Source of the DNA: an uncultured beta proteobacterium
GTDB taxonomy: Bacteria; Pseudomonadota; Gammaproteobacteria; Burkholderiales; SG8-41
NCBI GenBank assembly: GCA_903905655.1
Contig: CAIVHG010000007.1
Span: forward strand, 1-64,000
Length of the DNA: 64,000 nucleotides
Direction of reading: 5' to 3'
Within the stretch, counting starts at the first letter, position 1, and the number at the start of each line of letters is the position of its first letter. The translations under genes and the position numbers were made by a program. Below are positions 41,758 through 52,993 of the stretch, piece after piece. Under the pieces are notes generated by a model. It made no database searches, was not told the origin of the DNA, and worked only from the letters and a program-made list of their open reading frames with translations.

Positions 41758-43484
41758 ATGGCGTGACGCAGGCTACGCTCATCGGGTTGCCGACCTGGCG
41801 TTCGCACGCGGTCATGGGCCTGCTTTTGCTCGCCTTTGCGGTCCTTTTTGCGCGCGCTGTCTACCTGCAGGGCCTGCACCACGAGTTTCTGCAGCAAAAG
41901 GGCGAATCGCGTTACGGACGCGTGATCGCGCTTTCGGCAACCCGCGGCAACATCACGGACCGCAACGGCGAGCCACTGGCGATCTCCACGCCGGTCGAGT
42001 CGGTGTGGGGCAGCCCCTCTGACGTCGAGATAACTCCCGATCGCACGCAGCGGCTTGCGTACCTGCTGGGGCTGGATCGCGGCGAGATCGCCAAGCGGCT
42101 GGGCGATACCGGGCACGACTTCGTCTATCTGAGGCGGCAGTTGCCCCCGGAGCAGGCGGCGAAAGTGGTGGAGCTGGACATACCCGGCATCTTTCTGCAG
42201 CGCGAGTATCGGCGCTACTATCCGGCGAGCGAGACCATGGCCCACGTCATCGGGTTTACCGATGTCGACGACAAGGGCCAGGAGGGCCTCGAACTCGCGC
42301 TGAACAAGGATCTCCTCGGGGCGGCCGGCAGCCGGCGGGTGATCAAGGACCGGCTCGGCCATATCGTCGAAGACGTCGAGAGCATACGTGCGCCGCGGCC
42401 TGGCAAGAACATCACGCTCTCGATCGATGCCAAGCTTCAGTATCTCGCGTATCGCGAGCTCAGGAATGCGGTTGCCAACGAGCAGGCAAAAGCCGGCGGC
42501 ATTGTGGTGCTTGACGCGAAGACCGGTGAAGTCCTCGCCATGGCGAACGTGCCCACCTATAACCCGAACAACCGCGTCGGCATCGAATCCAACCGTACCC
42601 GCAATCGCGTGATTACGGATCTCTTCGAGCCGGGCTCGACGCTGAAACCGTTTACGGTTGCGACCGTGCTTGACGCCGGGCTGTTCAAGCCCGACACCCT
42701 GATCAATACCGGGTCGGGTCAGCTCACTATCGGCAGCGCCACGATTCATGACGCCCACCCGGAAGGCATACTTACCGTCTCCCAGGTCATTCAGAAATCC
42801 TCCAATGTGGGCGCGGCCAAGATGGCGCTCACGCTGCCGCCGCAGAAGATGTGGACCACGTTCGAGGAAGTCGGCATCGGGTCCCCGCCGCGCTCCGGGT
42901 TCCCCGGTGAAAGCTCAGGCCGGCTGCGCCCCTATGGCAGCTGGCGCCCGATCGAACAGGCAACGATGGCCTATGGCCACGGCATCTCGCTCAGCCTGCT
43001 GCAGCTCGCCCGCGCCTACATGATCTTTGCCAGCGATGGTGAGATCCGGCCCGTGACATTGATGAAGCGCGAAGACCCGGTCCCGGGAACGCGCGTGATT
43101 TCGAGCGCGACTGCGCATGAAGTGCGCGCCATGCTCGAACTCGTGGTCAAGCCCGGCGGCACTGCGCCGCGCGCACAGGTGCCGGGCTACCGCGTTGCCG
43201 GAAAAACCGGCACCGCGCACAAGGCGGAGAACGGCGGCTATTCGAGCCACAAGTATATTTCCTCGTTCATCGGGTTCGCGCCGGCTTCGGATCCGCGGCT
43301 CATCGTCGCGGTGATGATCGATGAGCCGAGCGCGGGACGCTATTACGGCGGCACGGTTGCAGCGCCAGCATTTGCGAACGTGATGGCGGGCGCCTTGCGC
43401 CTTTTGAACGTGTCTCCGGACGCACCGCTCAACAACGTCGTGCTGCCACCGCCGAGTGCGGCAGAAATCCCGGAGGACTCATGA
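41754..43484 (+). CDS. ftsI: Peptidoglycan D,D-transpeptidase FtsI (PBP3)
   Basis: 576 residues, normal length. One N-terminal membrane anchor (HAVMGLLLLAFAVLFARAVYLQ), a pedestal domain starting at RGNITDRNGEPLAIS, and a transpeptidase domain with the SxxK motif PGSTLKPF (nucleophile Ser), SxN in KSSNVGAAK and KTG in AGKTGTAHK. It crosslinks septal peptidoglycan together with FtsW. It overlaps ftsL upstream and murE downstream (ATGA at both ends). Confidence 0.97.
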   Translation: MNGVTQATLIGLPTWRSHAVMGLLLLAFAVLFARAVYLQGLHHEFLQQKGESRYGRVIALSATRGNITDRNGEPLAISTPVESVWGSPSDVEITPDRTQRLAYLLGLDRGEIAKRLGDTGHDFVYLRRQLPPEQAAKVVELDIPGIFLQREYRRYYPASETMAHVIGFTDVDDKGQEGLELALNKDLLGAAGSRRVIKDRLGHIVEDVESIRAPRPGKNITLSIDAKLQYLAYRELRNAVANEQAKAGGIVVLDAKTGEVLAMANVPTYNPNNRVGIESNRTRNRVITDLFEPGSTLKPFTVATVLDAGLFKPDTLINTGSGQLTIGSATIHDAHPEGILTVSQVIQKSSNVGAAKMALTLPPQKMWTTFEEVGIGSPPRSGFPGESSGRLRPYGSWRPIEQATMAYGHGISLSLLQLARAYMIFASDGEIRPVTLMKREDPVPGTRVISSATAHEVRAMLELVVKPGGTAPRAQVPGYRVAGKTGTAHKAENGGYSSHKYISSFIGFAPASDPRLIVAVMIDEPSAGRYYGGTVAAPAFANVMAGALRLLNVSPDAPLNNVVLPPPSAAEIPEDS

Positions 43485-45121
43485 AGCGAGCGTCCTCCAT
43501 GTGCGGCCCTGCCGGCTTTGATCTGAGCGCGCTCGAGCAGCTGCGAATCAAGAGGCTGACCAGCGACAGCCGCGACGTGAAGCGCGGCGATACCTTCGTC
43601 GCCTATCCGGGCGCAACGCACGACGGTCGCTCGCATATCGCTCGAGCGATTGCGGCCGGCGCCCACAGCGTGCTGTGGGAGAAGCGCGGATTCAAGTGGA
43701 ACAGCGCATGGCAGGTCTCTAATTATGGGATCGGCGATCTGCGCGGGTGCGCTGGAATAATTGCGAGCCACGTCTACGGCAAACCGAGCGCGCGCCTGTG
43801 GACGGTGGGCGTGACCGGCACCAATGGCAAGACCAGCTGCAGCCAGTGGATTGCGCGCGTGCTGAATATGAGCGGCACGCCCTGTGCAGTGATCGGAACC
43901 CTGGGCTATGGCATGGGCGGCCGCCTGAAACCTCTCGCGAACACCACACCGGAAGCGGTATGGTTGCACGGCCAGCTTGCGGCATTCGAGCGCCACGGCG
44001 CGCGTGCGGTGGCGATGGAAGCGTCTTCGATCGGACTCGACCAGGGCCGGCTGGCGGGCGTCGAATTCGACGCCGCGCTGTTTACCAACCTGACGCGCGA
44101 TCATCTCGATTATCACGGCAGCATGCAGCGCTACCGGCGCGCCAAGGCGCGCTTGTTCGACTGCACATCGCTCAAGCACGCGATCATCAATCTGGACGAC
44201 GAGTACGGCCGCGTGCTCGCACAGCAGGTCAAACGTCCCGGTCTCGAGGTGATCGGCTACGGTTTTGGGCCGGCGGCAGCGCGCGGCGTAACCCTGGTGC
44301 GCGGGACTAATCTCGTGGCCGACATCAGCGGCGTGCGTTTCGACGTCGTGACCTCCAAGGGGACGGCGCGCGTCACGAGTGCGGCGCTCGGTGCGTTCAA
44401 CGCCTCCAATCTGCTGGCGACGCTCGCGGTCGCGCTGGCGAGCGGTATGGCGTTGCGCGATGCGGCGGCGGCCATGAGCCGCGTCCAGCCCATCGCCGGC
44501 CGCATGCAGACGCTGGGCGGCGCGCAGCTGCCGCTGGTTGTGGTCGATTATGCCCACACGCCTGACGCTCTGGAAAAAGTGCTGGACGCGCTGCGCGCGC
44601 TGATCGATCGCGGCGAACTCGCGGCTTCGGGTTCAGCATCTGCAGCACAGCAGCATCAGTGCATTCGGCACAGCGCGCTTCCGGCACGTACGCCGAAACT
44701 CTACTGTGTGTTCGGCTGCGGCGGCGACCGCGACCGCGGCAAGCGCCCGCTCATGGGCAGACTCGCAGCGCAGTACGCCGACGGCGTGGTGGTCACGAAC
44801 GACAACCCGCGCAGCGAACCTGCAGCCAACATCATCGCTGATATTGTCGCCGGCGTGCCGGCCGGGCGCGGCCGCCCCGCCATCTGTCCCGACCGTCACA
44901 GCGCCATCGACTACGCGATCGGATGCGCGCAGCCAGGCGACGTCGTGCTGATCGCCGGCAAGGGTCACGAGGCGTACCAGGAAATTTCCGGCGTGCGCCA
45001 GCGCTTCAGCGATCTGCTGGAGGCGCGCACCGCCTTGCGGCGCTGGCGGGCCGACGCCCGCGCCCACCAGGCGGCAAAGCCGCGCCGCGGATGGCGCGCG
45101 CCGGCGGGAGCGGTCGCATGA
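43481..45121 (+). CDS. murE: UDP-MurNAc-tripeptide synthetase MurE
   Basis: 546 residues, about 50 longer than the usual enzyme. ATP loop VTGTNGKTSCSQWIA, carbamoylated-Lys region, NTTPEAVWLHG and TNLTRDHLDYHG are normal. The specificity motif DNPRSEP indicates meso-diaminopimelate as the amino acid added. Extra length comes partly from a Ser/Ala/Gln-rich insert (near residues 380-405) just before the CVFGCGGDRDRGKRP motif and a basic C-terminal tail of about 20 residues. It overlaps ftsI and murF. Confidence 0.96.
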   Translation: MKRASSMCGPAGFDLSALEQLRIKRLTSDSRDVKRGDTFVAYPGATHDGRSHIARAIAAGAHSVLWEKRGFKWNSAWQVSNYGIGDLRGCAGIIASHVYGKPSARLWTVGVTGTNGKTSCSQWIARVLNMSGTPCAVIGTLGYGMGGRLKPLANTTPEAVWLHGQLAAFERHGARAVAMEASSIGLDQGRLAGVEFDAALFTNLTRDHLDYHGSMQRYRRAKARLFDCTSLKHAIINLDDEYGRVLAQQVKRPGLEVIGYGFGPAAARGVTLVRGTNLVADISGVRFDVVTSKGTARVTSAALGAFNASNLLATLAVALASGMALRDAAAAMSRVQPIAGRMQTLGGAQLPLVVVDYAHTPDALEKVLDALRALIDRGELAASGSASAAQQHQCIRHSALPARTPKLYCVFGCGGDRDRGKRPLMGRLAAQYADGVVVTNDNPRSEPAANIIADIVAGVPAGRGRPAICPDRHSAIDYAIGCAQPGDVVLIAGKGHEAYQEISGVRQRFSDLLEARTALRRWRADARAHQAAKPRRGWRAPAGAVA

Positions 45122-46521
45122 TGCGCCTGTCGCAGGCTTCACGGGTGCTCGGCGCCGAGCATCGCGGCGCTGACGTTGAATTCAGCGCGGTCGGCATCGA
45201 CAGCCGCGCAGTACGCCGCGGCGAGTTGTTCGTCGCATTGAAGGGCGAGCGCTTTGACGGACATGCTTTCCTCGGGCAGGTGCAACAGGCGGGAGCGGTG
45301 GCTGCGCTGGTTGACAGGACATCGGAGCTGTATGAGCCGATCGCAGCGTCAGGACTTCCGCTGCTGATGGTCGAGGATACTTTTGAAGCGCTAAGCAGCC
45401 TGGCAGCATACTGGCGGCGCCAGTTCAACATTCCGCTTGTCGCATTGACCGGAAGCAACGGCAAGACCACGGTCAAGGAAATGCTGGCCTCCATCCTGCG
45501 CGAGGCCGCAGGAAGCGGTGCGCGCGCGGGTTCCGAAGCGTGTGTGCTCGCGACCCGCGGCAATCTCAATAATCACATTGGTGTGCCGCTGACGCTGCTC
45601 GAATTGCGGCCGGCGCACCGTTACGCCGTGGTGGAAATGGGCATGAACCACGCCGGGGAACTGCGCCATATCGCATGCCTGGCCGAGCCGGACGTCGCGC
45701 TCATCACGAACGCCGGACGCGCGCACATCGAAAACCTCGGCTCTGAAGAGGCGATCGCGCGCGCCAAGGGCGAAATCTTCGAGGGTCTGAAGCCCGACGG
45801 CGTTGCGGTCATCAATGCCGATCAGCGCTATGCCGGCCTGTGGCGCGAGCTGGCAGGCGAGCGTCGCCGCGTCGAATTCGGGCTCGCGACATCCGCTGCG
45901 GTCAGCGCGACCTACCAGTTGCGCGAACTCGACAGCGAAATCGTGCTCAAGACTCCGCTCGGTACGGCGCGCGCCGTCGTGCCGGCGCCCGGACTGCATA
46001 ACGTGCAGAACGCCGTGGCGGCAAGCGCCGCGGCGGCGGCGCTCGACATTGCTCCGTCGATCGTCGCTGCCGGTCTGGCGCGCTTCTGCAACGTGGGCGG
46101 ACGCCTGCAGCGCAAGCCGGGCCTCAATGGCGCGTCGCTGATCGACGACACCTACAATGCGAATCCCGATTCGGCGCGCGCCGCGATCGATGCGCTGGCG
46201 CTGGCGGCTGGACAAAAGATTTTCGTGCTGGGCGACATGGGCGAGCTCGGCAGCGAGTCGCCGGCAATGCACGCAGAAGTCGGAGCCTACGCGCGCGCGG
46301 CCGGCGTGCACCGGCTCTACACGCTGGGCACGATGGCAGAGCACGCCGCACTGGCATTTGGCGCCGGCGCGCAGCATTGCACCACGCTGGAAGAACTCGT
46401 TTCTCAGCTTGAGTACGTCCTCGCCCCAGGCGTCACGGCGCTCGTCAAAGGCTCGCGCTTCATGAAGATGGAGCGCGTCGTGCAAAGCTGTACATTGAAG
46501 ACCGCGGGTGCCCAGGCATGA
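45118..46521 (+). CDS. murF: UDP-MurNAc-tripeptide:D-Ala-D-Ala ligase MurF
   Basis: 467 residues. Sequence landmarks: [31 protein letters not shown] loop [58 protein letters not shown] and [19 protein letters not shown]. It adds D-Ala-D-Ala to complete the UDP-MurNAc-pentapeptide. ATG 45118 overlaps the murE stop (ATGATG); ATG 45121 is equally possible. The 67-bp gap to mraY is spanned by a small open frame. Confidence 0.96.
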   Translation: MMRLSQASRVLGAEHRGADVEFSAVGIDSRAVRRGELFVALKGERFDGHAFLGQVQQAGAVAALVDRTSELYEPIAASGLPLLMVEDTFEALSSLAAYWRRQFNIPLVALTGSNGKTTVKEMLASILREAAGSGARAGSEACVLATRGNLNNHIGVPLTLLELRPAHRYAVVEMGMNHAGELRHIACLAEPDVALITNAGRAHIENLGSEEAIARAKGEIFEGLKPDGVAVINADQRYAGLWRELAGERRRVEFGLATSAAVSATYQLRELDSEIVLKTPLGTARAVVPAPGLHNVQNAVAASAAAAALDIAPSIVAAGLARFCNVGGRLQRKPGLNGASLIDDTYNANPDSARAAIDALALAAGQKIFVLGDMGELGSESPAMHAEVGAYARAAGVHRLYTLGTMAEHAALAFGAGAQHCTTLEELVSQLEYVLAPGVTALVKGSRFMKMERVVQSCTLKTAGAQA

Positions 46522-46598
46522 GCGCGCTCGAGCGCATGATAGCGGCGTGCGATCCGCAATCGGCGATCGCAAGCATCGGAGATGCACTGTGCTGTTAG
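46518..46598 (+). other. Mini-ORF bridging murF and mraY (26 codons)
   Basis: ATG 46518 overlaps the murF stop as ATGA. The frame, beginning [14 protein letters not shown], runs 26 codons to TAG 46596-46598, 10 bases inside mraY, whose GTG is at 46589. Translation of this frame would deliver ribosomes to the mraY start. Only geometry supports it. Confidence 0.35.
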
Positions 46599-47740
46599 AG
46601 CTCGCGCAATGGCTGGCAAGGGATATCCGGGCATTCAATGTCTTCAACTACATCACGCTGCGCGCGGTGCTGGCCTGCCTCACCTCGCTGCTCATCACCT
46701 TCGCCGTCGGCCCCACCATGATCCGCAGGCTCGCCTGGTACAAGATCGGGCAGGCGGTGCGCGACGACGGCCCGCAGTCGCATCTGCCCAAGGCAGGCAC
46801 GCCGACCATGGGAGGCGCGCTGATCCTGGTGGCGATCATCATTACTACGCTGTTGTGGGCAGACCTGGAAAACCGTTTCGTCTGGCTGGTGCTGTTGGTG
46901 ACGCTGGGGTTCGGCGTGATCGGCTGGATCGACGACTACCGCAAGGTCGTGTATCGCAATCCCAAGGGCCTGTCCGCGCGCGCCAAGTTCTTCTGGTCCG
47001 CGCTGATCGGGGCGAGCGCCGCGGTCTATCTCGCGTTTGCGGTGTCGGTGCCGCACAACGTGCAGATACTGCCGCTGTTCACGGCGTGGGTGGAAAGCGG
47101 GCTGTCCATGGATCTGCCGCCCAAGGCCGATCTGATCGTGCCGTTCTTCAAGAACGTCGCGTATCCGCTGGGCGTGTTCGGATTCATCACGCTCGCCTTC
47201 TTCGTGATCGTAGGCACCAGCAACGCCGTCAATCTGACGGACGGGCTGGACGGCCTGGCGATCATGCCTACGGTCATGATCGCCAGCGCGCTCGGCGTTT
47301 TTGCGTACGTCGCCGGCAATGCGGTATTTGCGAAATATCTGGGCTTTCCGTTGATCCCGGGGGCGGGCGAGCTCGCAGTGTTCTGCGGGGCGCTGGCCGG
47401 CGCAGGTCTTGCATTTCTGTGGTTCAACGCCTATCCCGCCGAAGTCTTCATGGGCGATGTGGGTGCGCTTGCGCTGGGCGCCGCACTCGGCACGATCGCG
47501 GTCGTGGTGCGCCAAGAGATCGTGCTCTTCATCATGGGCGGCGTGTTCGTGGTCGAGACGCTGTCGGTGATGCTGCAGGTCGCGTCCTTCAAGCTCACCG
47601 GAAAACGCGTCTTCCGCATGGCGCCACTGCATCACCATTACGAATTGAAAGGCTGGAAGGAGAATCAGATCGTCGTGCGTTTCTGGATCATCAGCATGAT
47701 GCTGGTGCTGGTCGGACTTTCCACCCTCAAGCTGCGATGA
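46589..47740 (+). CDS. mraY: Phospho-MurNAc-pentapeptide translocase MraY
   Basis: 383 residues with about ten membrane helices. Key motifs are [20 protein letters not shown], the Asp-rich [45 protein letters not shown], and the [11 protein letters not shown] loop (His triad) near the C-terminus. It transfers phospho-MurNAc-pentapeptide to undecaprenyl phosphate, making lipid I at the inner membrane. The start is GTG 46589 with GGAG at good spacing. The stop is followed one base later by an ATG in frame with murD. Confidence 0.97.
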   Translation: MLLELAQWLARDIRAFNVFNYITLRAVLACLTSLLITFAVGPTMIRRLAWYKIGQAVRDDGPQSHLPKAGTPTMGGALILVAIIITTLLWADLENRFVWLVLLVTLGFGVIGWIDDYRKVVYRNPKGLSARAKFFWSALIGASAAVYLAFAVSVPHNVQILPLFTAWVESGLSMDLPPKADLIVPFFKNVAYPLGVFGFITLAFFVIVGTSNAVNLTDGLDGLAIMPTVMIASALGVFAYVAGNAVFAKYLGFPLIPGAGELAVFCGALAGAGLAFLWFNAYPAEVFMGDVGALALGAALGTIAVVVRQEIVLFIMGGVFVVETLSVMLQVASFKLTGKRVFRMAPLHHHYELKGWKENQIVVRFWIISMMLVLVGLSTLKLR

Positions 47741-47837
47741 AATGCCGATCCCGCCACACCAGTGTGCGCATACACAGCCATCGAGTCTCGCGTGGTCTGG
47801 CGCCTGCGTGGCCCAGGGCGGCCGTGCGAGCGTGCTC

Positions 47838-49229
47838 ATGAGTATCGCAGTCAACGGCCGGCGGGTGCTCGTGCTCGGCCTGGGTCTCACCGGGCGCTCG
47901 ATGGCGGGCTGGCTCGTGCGGCAGGGCGCGCAGGTGTCAGTCGCCGATACCCGCTCCGCTCCGCCACAACTCGCCGAGTTTCAGCGCGAGTTTCCAGACG
48001 TGAATGTCGCATGCGGCAAACTCGATGCGGCGTGTCTGCACGCTGCGGAGCTAATCGCGATCAGTCCCGGCATCGATCAGCGCAACGCCGCGATCGCGGA
48101 CGCTGTGGAGCGCGGCATCCCCGTAGTGGGCGACATCGAACTCTTCGCGCAGGCGCTGAAGCGCGGCTCGCAGACTAGAACCGATACCGCACAGGTGATC
48201 GCGATCACCGGCACCAATGGCAAGAGTACCGTGACTTCGATGGTAGGCGAGGTGTGCCAGGCCGCAGGACTGGCGACGGTAGTTGCCGGCAACATCGGCA
48301 CGCCGGTGCTGGACACGCTGAGCGCGAACTCAGAGCGCGGAATTAAGCCGGATGCGTACGTGCTCGAGCTGTCGAGCTTCCAGCTCGACAGCACAGCGAC
48401 TCTCAATGCCGATGCCGCCACCGTGCTCAATGTTACCGAGGATCATCTGGACCGTTACGATGGCATTGAGGATTATGCGGCATCCAAGGCACGAGTCTAC
48501 CAGGGCGAGGGCGTGCAGGTAGTGAACCGCGACGACGCACGCAGCACTGCGATGGCGCGGCCAGGCCGGCGCATCTACAGCTTTGGGCTCGATGCGCCGC
48601 GCAGCGAAACCGAATGGGGCATCATCGAGCACTCCGGGCAGGCATGGCTTGCGTGCGGCAGCCACCGCCTTATGCCAGTGAGCGGGCTCGCCGTGGCCGG
48701 CATGCACAATGCCGCCAATGCGCTCGCCGCTGCTGCCCTTTGCCAAGCGGCAGGCATTGAAGAATCGATTGTCTCGAGCGCACTGCGCGCCTTTCGCGGA
48801 TTGCCGCATCGCGTCGAGCGCATCGCTGTCGCGCGCGGCCTGACCTTTTACGACGATTCGAAGGGTACCAATGTCGGTGCCACCGCAGCAGCGCTTGCGG
48901 GATTCGACGCGCCGGTCGTGCTGATCGCCGGCGGCGACGGCAAGCAGCAGGACTTCGGCCCGCTGCGCGAACCGGTTAAGCGCCATGCGCGCGCCGTCAT
49001 CCTGATCGGACGCGATCGCGAGCAGATTGCTACGGCACTCGCCGGCTGCGGAGTGCCGATCGAACGCGCCCACGACATGCAGGAAGCAGTTGTACTTGCG
49101 GCCGCAGCGAGCCGCAGCGGGGATGGGATATTGCTTTCGCCGGCCTGCGCAAGCTTCGATATGTACCGGGATTACCTGGAGCGCAGCGCGGTGTTTGTCG
49201 CTGCGGTGCAAAGCTGGGTGGCGCAATGA
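47838..49229 (+). CDS. murD: UDP-MurNAc-L-alanine:D-glutamate ligase MurD
   Basis: 463 residues from ATG 47838 ([20 protein letters not shown]), which matches the family N-terminus. ATP loop [64 protein letters not shown] and [12 protein letters not shown] are all present. It adds D-glutamate to UDP-MurNAc-L-Ala. An in-frame ATG at 47742, one base after the mraY stop, would add 32 residues of unrelated sequence. It may serve for coupling. The stop overlaps ftsW (ATGA). Confidence 0.95.
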   Translation: MSIAVNGRRVLVLGLGLTGRSMAGWLVRQGAQVSVADTRSAPPQLAEFQREFPDVNVACGKLDAACLHAAELIAISPGIDQRNAAIADAVERGIPVVGDIELFAQALKRGSQTRTDTAQVIAITGTNGKSTVTSMVGEVCQAAGLATVVAGNIGTPVLDTLSANSERGIKPDAYVLELSSFQLDSTATLNADAATVLNVTEDHLDRYDGIEDYAASKARVYQGEGVQVVNRDDARSTAMARPGRRIYSFGLDAPRSETEWGIIEHSGQAWLACGSHRLMPVSGLAVAGMHNAANALAAAALCQAAGIEESIVSSALRAFRGLPHRVERIAVARGLTFYDDSKGTNVGATAAALAGFDAPVVLIAGGDGKQQDFGPLREPVKRHARAVILIGRDREQIATALAGCGVPIERAHDMQEAVVLAAAASRSGDGILLSPACASFDMYRDYLERSAVFVAAVQSWVAQ

Positions 49230-50401
49230 GCCGGTCCAGCCTCTTTTACATGGACGTCAAAAGCCGCGCGCCGCGCGCGCAGTACGACCATGCGCTTGCG
49301 TGGAGCGCGCTGTTGCTGCTGGCGCTCGGTTTGGTGATGGTTTATTCAGCGTCGATCGCGATCGCGGAGGCAGGCCGCGCAACGGGTCATCAGCCGCTCT
49401 ATTACCTGTTCCGTCATTCGATCTTCCTGGCGCTCGGCCTCACCGCTGCGGCCGTCATATATCAGGTGCCGCTGCGCGTGTGGCAGGAGGGTGCGCCCTA
49501 TCTGTTCCTGCTGGGCGCTCTACTGCTGTTGCTGGTGCTGATTCCAGGCGTCGGGCGCGAGGTGAACGGCAGCCAGCGCTGGCTGTCGCTTTACATCATC
49601 AATCTGCAGCCCTCTGAGCTCATGAAGTTCTTTGTCGTGCTCTACGCCGCGGACTACACGGTGCGCAAAGCGGCGTACCTGGACAGCCTCAACCGCAAGT
49701 TCCTGCCCTTGTTCCTGGTGATGGTGATGGTCGGAGGCCTGTTGCTGCGCGAGCCCGATTTCGGCGCGTTCGCCGTGATCACCGTGATCGCGATGGGCAT
49801 CCTGTTCCTGGGGGGCATGACCTGGCGCCTGTATGCCGGCCTGATCGTGTTGCTCATCGCGAGCTTCCTGACGTTGATCTGGGCGTCCCCATATCGCATG
49901 CAGCGCGTGGTGGGCTTCATGGATCCGTGGGCGGATCCGTTCGGCAAGGGTTATCAACTGTCGCACGCGCTGATCGCGTTTGGCCGCGGCGCCTGGTTCG
50001 GAGTGGGATTGGGCGGCAGCGTGGAGAAGCTGTTCTATCTGCCGGAGGCGCACACCGACTTCCTGCTGGCGGTGATCGCCGAGGAACTCGGCTTCGTCGG
50101 CGTCACGCTGGTGCTGGCGTTGTTTTGCGTGATCATTGTGCGCGCGTTCTCGATCGGCCGCGGAGCTGCTGCGCTCGACCGCCACTTTCCCGCGCTGGTC
50201 GCCTATGGAATCGGCATCTGGATCGGAGTGCAGACCATCATCAACATCGGCGTCAACATGGGCTTGCTGCCGACCAAGGGACTCACGCTGCCACTGCTGT
50301 CGTTCGGGGGCAGCGGCATCGTCGCCAATTGCTGCGGGCTGGCTGTGCTGATGCGCATCGATAGTGAGAACCGGCAAACCGGCGGGGGGCGCGCTCCATG
50401 A
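49226..50401 (+). CDS. ftsW: Septal peptidoglycan polymerase FtsW
   Basis: 391 residues of the SEDS family with about ten membrane helices. Motifs: [14 protein letters not shown] in the first helix, [80 protein letters not shown] and [14 protein letters not shown]. The Asp and Lys residues implicated in glycan polymerisation in SEDS proteins are in conserved contexts. It works with FtsI to build septal glycan strands. Its stop overlaps the start of a 16-codon frame leading into murG. Confidence 0.97.
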   Translation: MSRSSLFYMDVKSRAPRAQYDHALAWSALLLLALGLVMVYSASIAIAEAGRATGHQPLYYLFRHSIFLALGLTAAAVIYQVPLRVWQEGAPYLFLLGALLLLLVLIPGVGREVNGSQRWLSLYIINLQPSELMKFFVVLYAADYTVRKAAYLDSLNRKFLPLFLVMVMVGGLLLREPDFGAFAVITVIAMGILFLGGMTWRLYAGLIVLLIASFLTLIWASPYRMQRVVGFMDPWADPFGKGYQLSHALIAFGRGAWFGVGLGGSVEKLFYLPEAHTDFLLAVIAEELGFVGVTLVLALFCVIIVRAFSIGRGAAALDRHFPALVAYGIGIWIGVQTIINIGVNMGLLPTKGLTLPLLSFGGSGIVANCCGLAVLMRIDSENRQTGGGRAP

Positions 50402-50448
50402 TGTACATCCGTCGCTGTTTGTTCGCAAGGCAAGGAATGCTTAGTTGA
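50398..50448 (+). other. Mini-ORF bridging ftsW and murG (16 codons)
   Basis: ATG 50398 overlaps the ftsW stop as ATGA. The peptide [16 protein letters not shown] ends at TGA 50446-50448, which overlaps the murG TTG start at 50445 as TTGA. It therefore joins the two genes with no gap. Only geometry supports it. Confidence 0.4.
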
Positions 50449-51515
50449 ACCGCACGATCATGATCATGGCCGGAGGCACCGGCGGACATATTTTCCCGGC
50501 GCTCGCCGTCGCAGAAGAGCTGCGGTCGCGCGGCTGGAACATCGTCTGGCTGGGCGCGAAGGCGGGCATGGAAGCGACGCTGGTGCCGCCGCGTGGCTAC
50601 CAAATGGTGTGGATCAGCATGTCGGGCGTGCGCCGCAATGGCGTGCTGCGCATGCTCGCGTTGCCGCTGCGGCTTGTCATCGCATGCTGGCAGAGCGCGC
50701 GCGCGATCTTTGCGCAACGCCCCGATGTCGTGCTCGGCATGGGCGGCTATGTGTCGTTTCCCGGCGGCGTAATGGCGGCGTTGTTCCAGCGGCCGCTCGC
50801 GATTCACGAGCAGAATGCCGTCGCTGGGCTCGCCAACCGCGTGCTGGCGCGCTTTGCCAATCGCGTGCTCACCGGCTTTCCGGATACCTTCGGCAAGCGC
50901 AGCAAGGCGCTCTGCACCGGCAATCCGGTGCGCGCAGAGATCGCGGCGATACCCGTGCCAGAGGCGCGCTACGACGCGCGCTCGGGTCCGTTGCGGCTCA
51001 CTGTGATCGGCGGCAGCCTGGGCGCGCAGGCGCTCAACGAGACCGTGCCGCAGGCCATTGCGCTGTTGACGGGCGCGGAACGCCCGCAGGTGAGCCACCA
51101 GACCGGCCGCCAGCAGTGCGCCGAGGTGCAGGCCACGTATGCGCGCCTGAACGTCAGCGCCAATGTCTACGCCTTCATCGACGACATGGTGGCGTGCTAT
51201 GCGCAATCGGACCTTGTCATCTGCCGCGCCGGCGCCTCCACCATTGCCGAACTGGCTGCCGCCGGAGTCGCCAGTATCCTGGTGCCTTATCCGCATGCGG
51301 TCGACGATCACCAGATGCGCAACGCTCGTTTTCTCAGCGAGCGCGGCGCCGCGCTGCTGCTGCCGCAGCACGAACTGAGCGCCGAGCGGCTCGCCCAGCT
51401 CTTGCGCGGCTACACGCGTGAGACCTTGTGTGCGATGGCGCAGCGCGCGCGCGCGGCCGCCAAGCCGGAGGCGACGCACAGCGTCGCTGAGGCGTGCATG
51501 GAGCTTGCGGCATGA
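50445..51515 (+). CDS. murG: UDP-GlcNAc:lipid I GlcNAc transferase MurG
   Basis: 356 residues, GT-B fold. It opens with the G-loop [19 protein letters not shown] and continues with [64 protein letters not shown] and the donor-site [31 protein letters not shown]. It makes lipid II on the inner face of the membrane. TTG 50445 is preferred over ATG 50460 because AAGGA lies upstream at good spacing. It overlaps murC (ATGA). Confidence 0.96.
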   Translation: MNRTIMIMAGGTGGHIFPALAVAEELRSRGWNIVWLGAKAGMEATLVPPRGYQMVWISMSGVRRNGVLRMLALPLRLVIACWQSARAIFAQRPDVVLGMGGYVSFPGGVMAALFQRPLAIHEQNAVAGLANRVLARFANRVLTGFPDTFGKRSKALCTGNPVRAEIAAIPVPEARYDARSGPLRLTVIGGSLGAQALNETVPQAIALLTGAERPQVSHQTGRQQCAEVQATYARLNVSANVYAFIDDMVACYAQSDLVICRAGASTIAELAAAGVASILVPYPHAVDDHQMRNARFLSERGAALLLPQHELSAERLAQLLRGYTRETLCAMAQRARAAAKPEATHSVAEACMELAA

Positions 51516-52993
51516 TGAGTGCGAGCATTGGACAGGAGCGCACTGCGCGCATGGCGTCCGCCCCAGTGACCTCGCTCAGGCACAAGGTGCGCAAAGTGCA
51601 CTTCGTGGGCATCGGCGGCTCCGGCATGAGCGGGATCGCCGAAGTGCTGCTCAATCTGGGCTTCGAGGTGAGCGGCTCTGACCTGCACGCAGGTCCGGCT
51701 ACGCAGCGCCTGGAACGCCTGGGCGCCACGGTGAGCCTGGGCCATGCCGCGGCGCATGTGCGTGACGTCGATGCGGTCGTGGTGTCGAGCGCGGTGAAGG
51801 AGGACAACGCGGAAGTCATCGCGGCGCGCGCTGGCAAGATCCCGGTGGTGCCGCGCGCAATGATGCTCGCCGAGTTGATGCGTCTGAAGCAGGGCATCGC
51901 GGTGGCCGGCACGCATGGCAAGACCACGACGACCAGCCTCGTCGCCAGTGTGCTCGCCGAGGCTGACCTCGATCCGACCTTTGTCATTGGCGGCCGGCTG
52001 GAAGCGGCCGGCTCGCACGCGAAGCTCGGCAGCGGCGAATTCATCGTCGTCGAGGCCGATGAATCGGACGCCTCCTTTCTCTACCTTGCGCCAGTGCTCG
52101 CAGTGGTCACCAATATCGATCAGGATCACATGGAGACCTACGGCTACTCCATTGAGCGGCTGCGTCAGGCATTCGTGGACTTCATCCAGCACTTGCCGTT
52201 TTACGGCACCGCGGTGCTGTGCATCGACGATGCGAACGTGCGCGCCATCATGCCGCGCCTGTCCAAGCCTGTCACCAGCTACGGACTCGCCGAAGGCGCG
52301 CAGGTGCGCGCGGTTGACATCGAAGCGGACCATGGGCGCATGCGCTTTCGTGTCCTGCGCAGCATGGAGCACGCGCGCGTACTCCCGGACCTGCAAGTCA
52401 CGTTGAACCTCGCGGGCGTGCACAACGTGCGCAATGCGCTCGCCGCCATCGCGGTCGGCATGGAAGTCGGCGCGCCGGATACGGCGATCGTGAAAGCGCT
52501 CACCGAATTCAAGGGCGTGGGACGGCGCTTCCAGCGCTGGGGTGAAGTGGCGCTGCCCAGTGGCGGCACCTGCACACTGATCGATGATTACGGTCACCAT
52601 CCGGTCGAGATGGATGCAACGCTGGCTGCGCTGCGCGGCGCTTTCCCCGGGCGCCGGGTGGTGCTCGCATTCCAACCGCACCGCTATACGCGCACGCGCG
52701 ATTGCTTCGACGATTTCGTGCAGGTGCTGTCCACGGTCGACGTGCTGCTGCTGACCGATGTCTATCCCGCGGGCGAGCAGCGCATCACCGCCGCCGATGG
52801 GCGCGCACTGGCGCGCGCCGTGGGCCTGAACGGCAAGGTAGAGCCGGTATACGTCGGGCAGGTGGGCGAGCTGGCACAGGCGGTGCTGAAGCACGCGCAG
52901 GATGGAGACGTCGTGATCACGATGGGCGCGGGTTCGATTGCCGCGCTTCCCGCACAACTCGCGCGCAGCGCGACGGGGGAGCGTAATGGCTAA
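51512..52993 (+). CDS. murC: UDP-MurNAc:L-alanine ligase MurC
   Basis: 493 residues from ATG 51512. Rossmann-like start [22 protein letters not shown] loop [66 protein letters not shown] and [11 protein letters not shown]. It adds the first stem-peptide residue to UDP-MurNAc. An earlier in-frame ATG at 51494 lies within murG. It overlaps murG by 4 bases and murB by 8. Confidence 0.97.
   Translation: MMSASIGQERTARMASAPVTSLRHKVRKVHFVGIGGSGMSGIAEVLLNLGFEVSGSDLHAGPATQRLERLGATVSLGHAAAHVRDVDAVVVSSAVKEDNAEVIAARAGKIPVVPRAMMLAELMRLKQGIAVAGTHGKTTTTSLVASVLAEADLDPTFVIGGRLEAAGSHAKLGSGEFIVVEADESDASFLYLAPVLAVVTNIDQDHMETYGYSIERLRQAFVDFIQHLPFYGTAVLCIDDANVRAIMPRLSKPVTSYGLAEGAQVRAVDIEADHGRMRFRVLRSMEHARVLPDLQVTLNLAGVHNVRNALAAIAVGMEVGAPDTAIVKALTEFKGVGRRFQRWGEVALPSGGTCTLIDDYGHHPVEMDATLAALRGAFPGRRVVLAFQPHRYTRTRDCFDDFVQVLSTVDVLLLTDVYPAGEQRITAADGRALARAVGLNGKVEPVYVGQVGELAQAVLKHAQDGDVVITMGAGSIAALPAQLARSATGERNG

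Noticed and set aside
41571-42758. 395-codon open frame on the minus strand
   Set aside because: Antisense of ftsL and ftsI; no domain.
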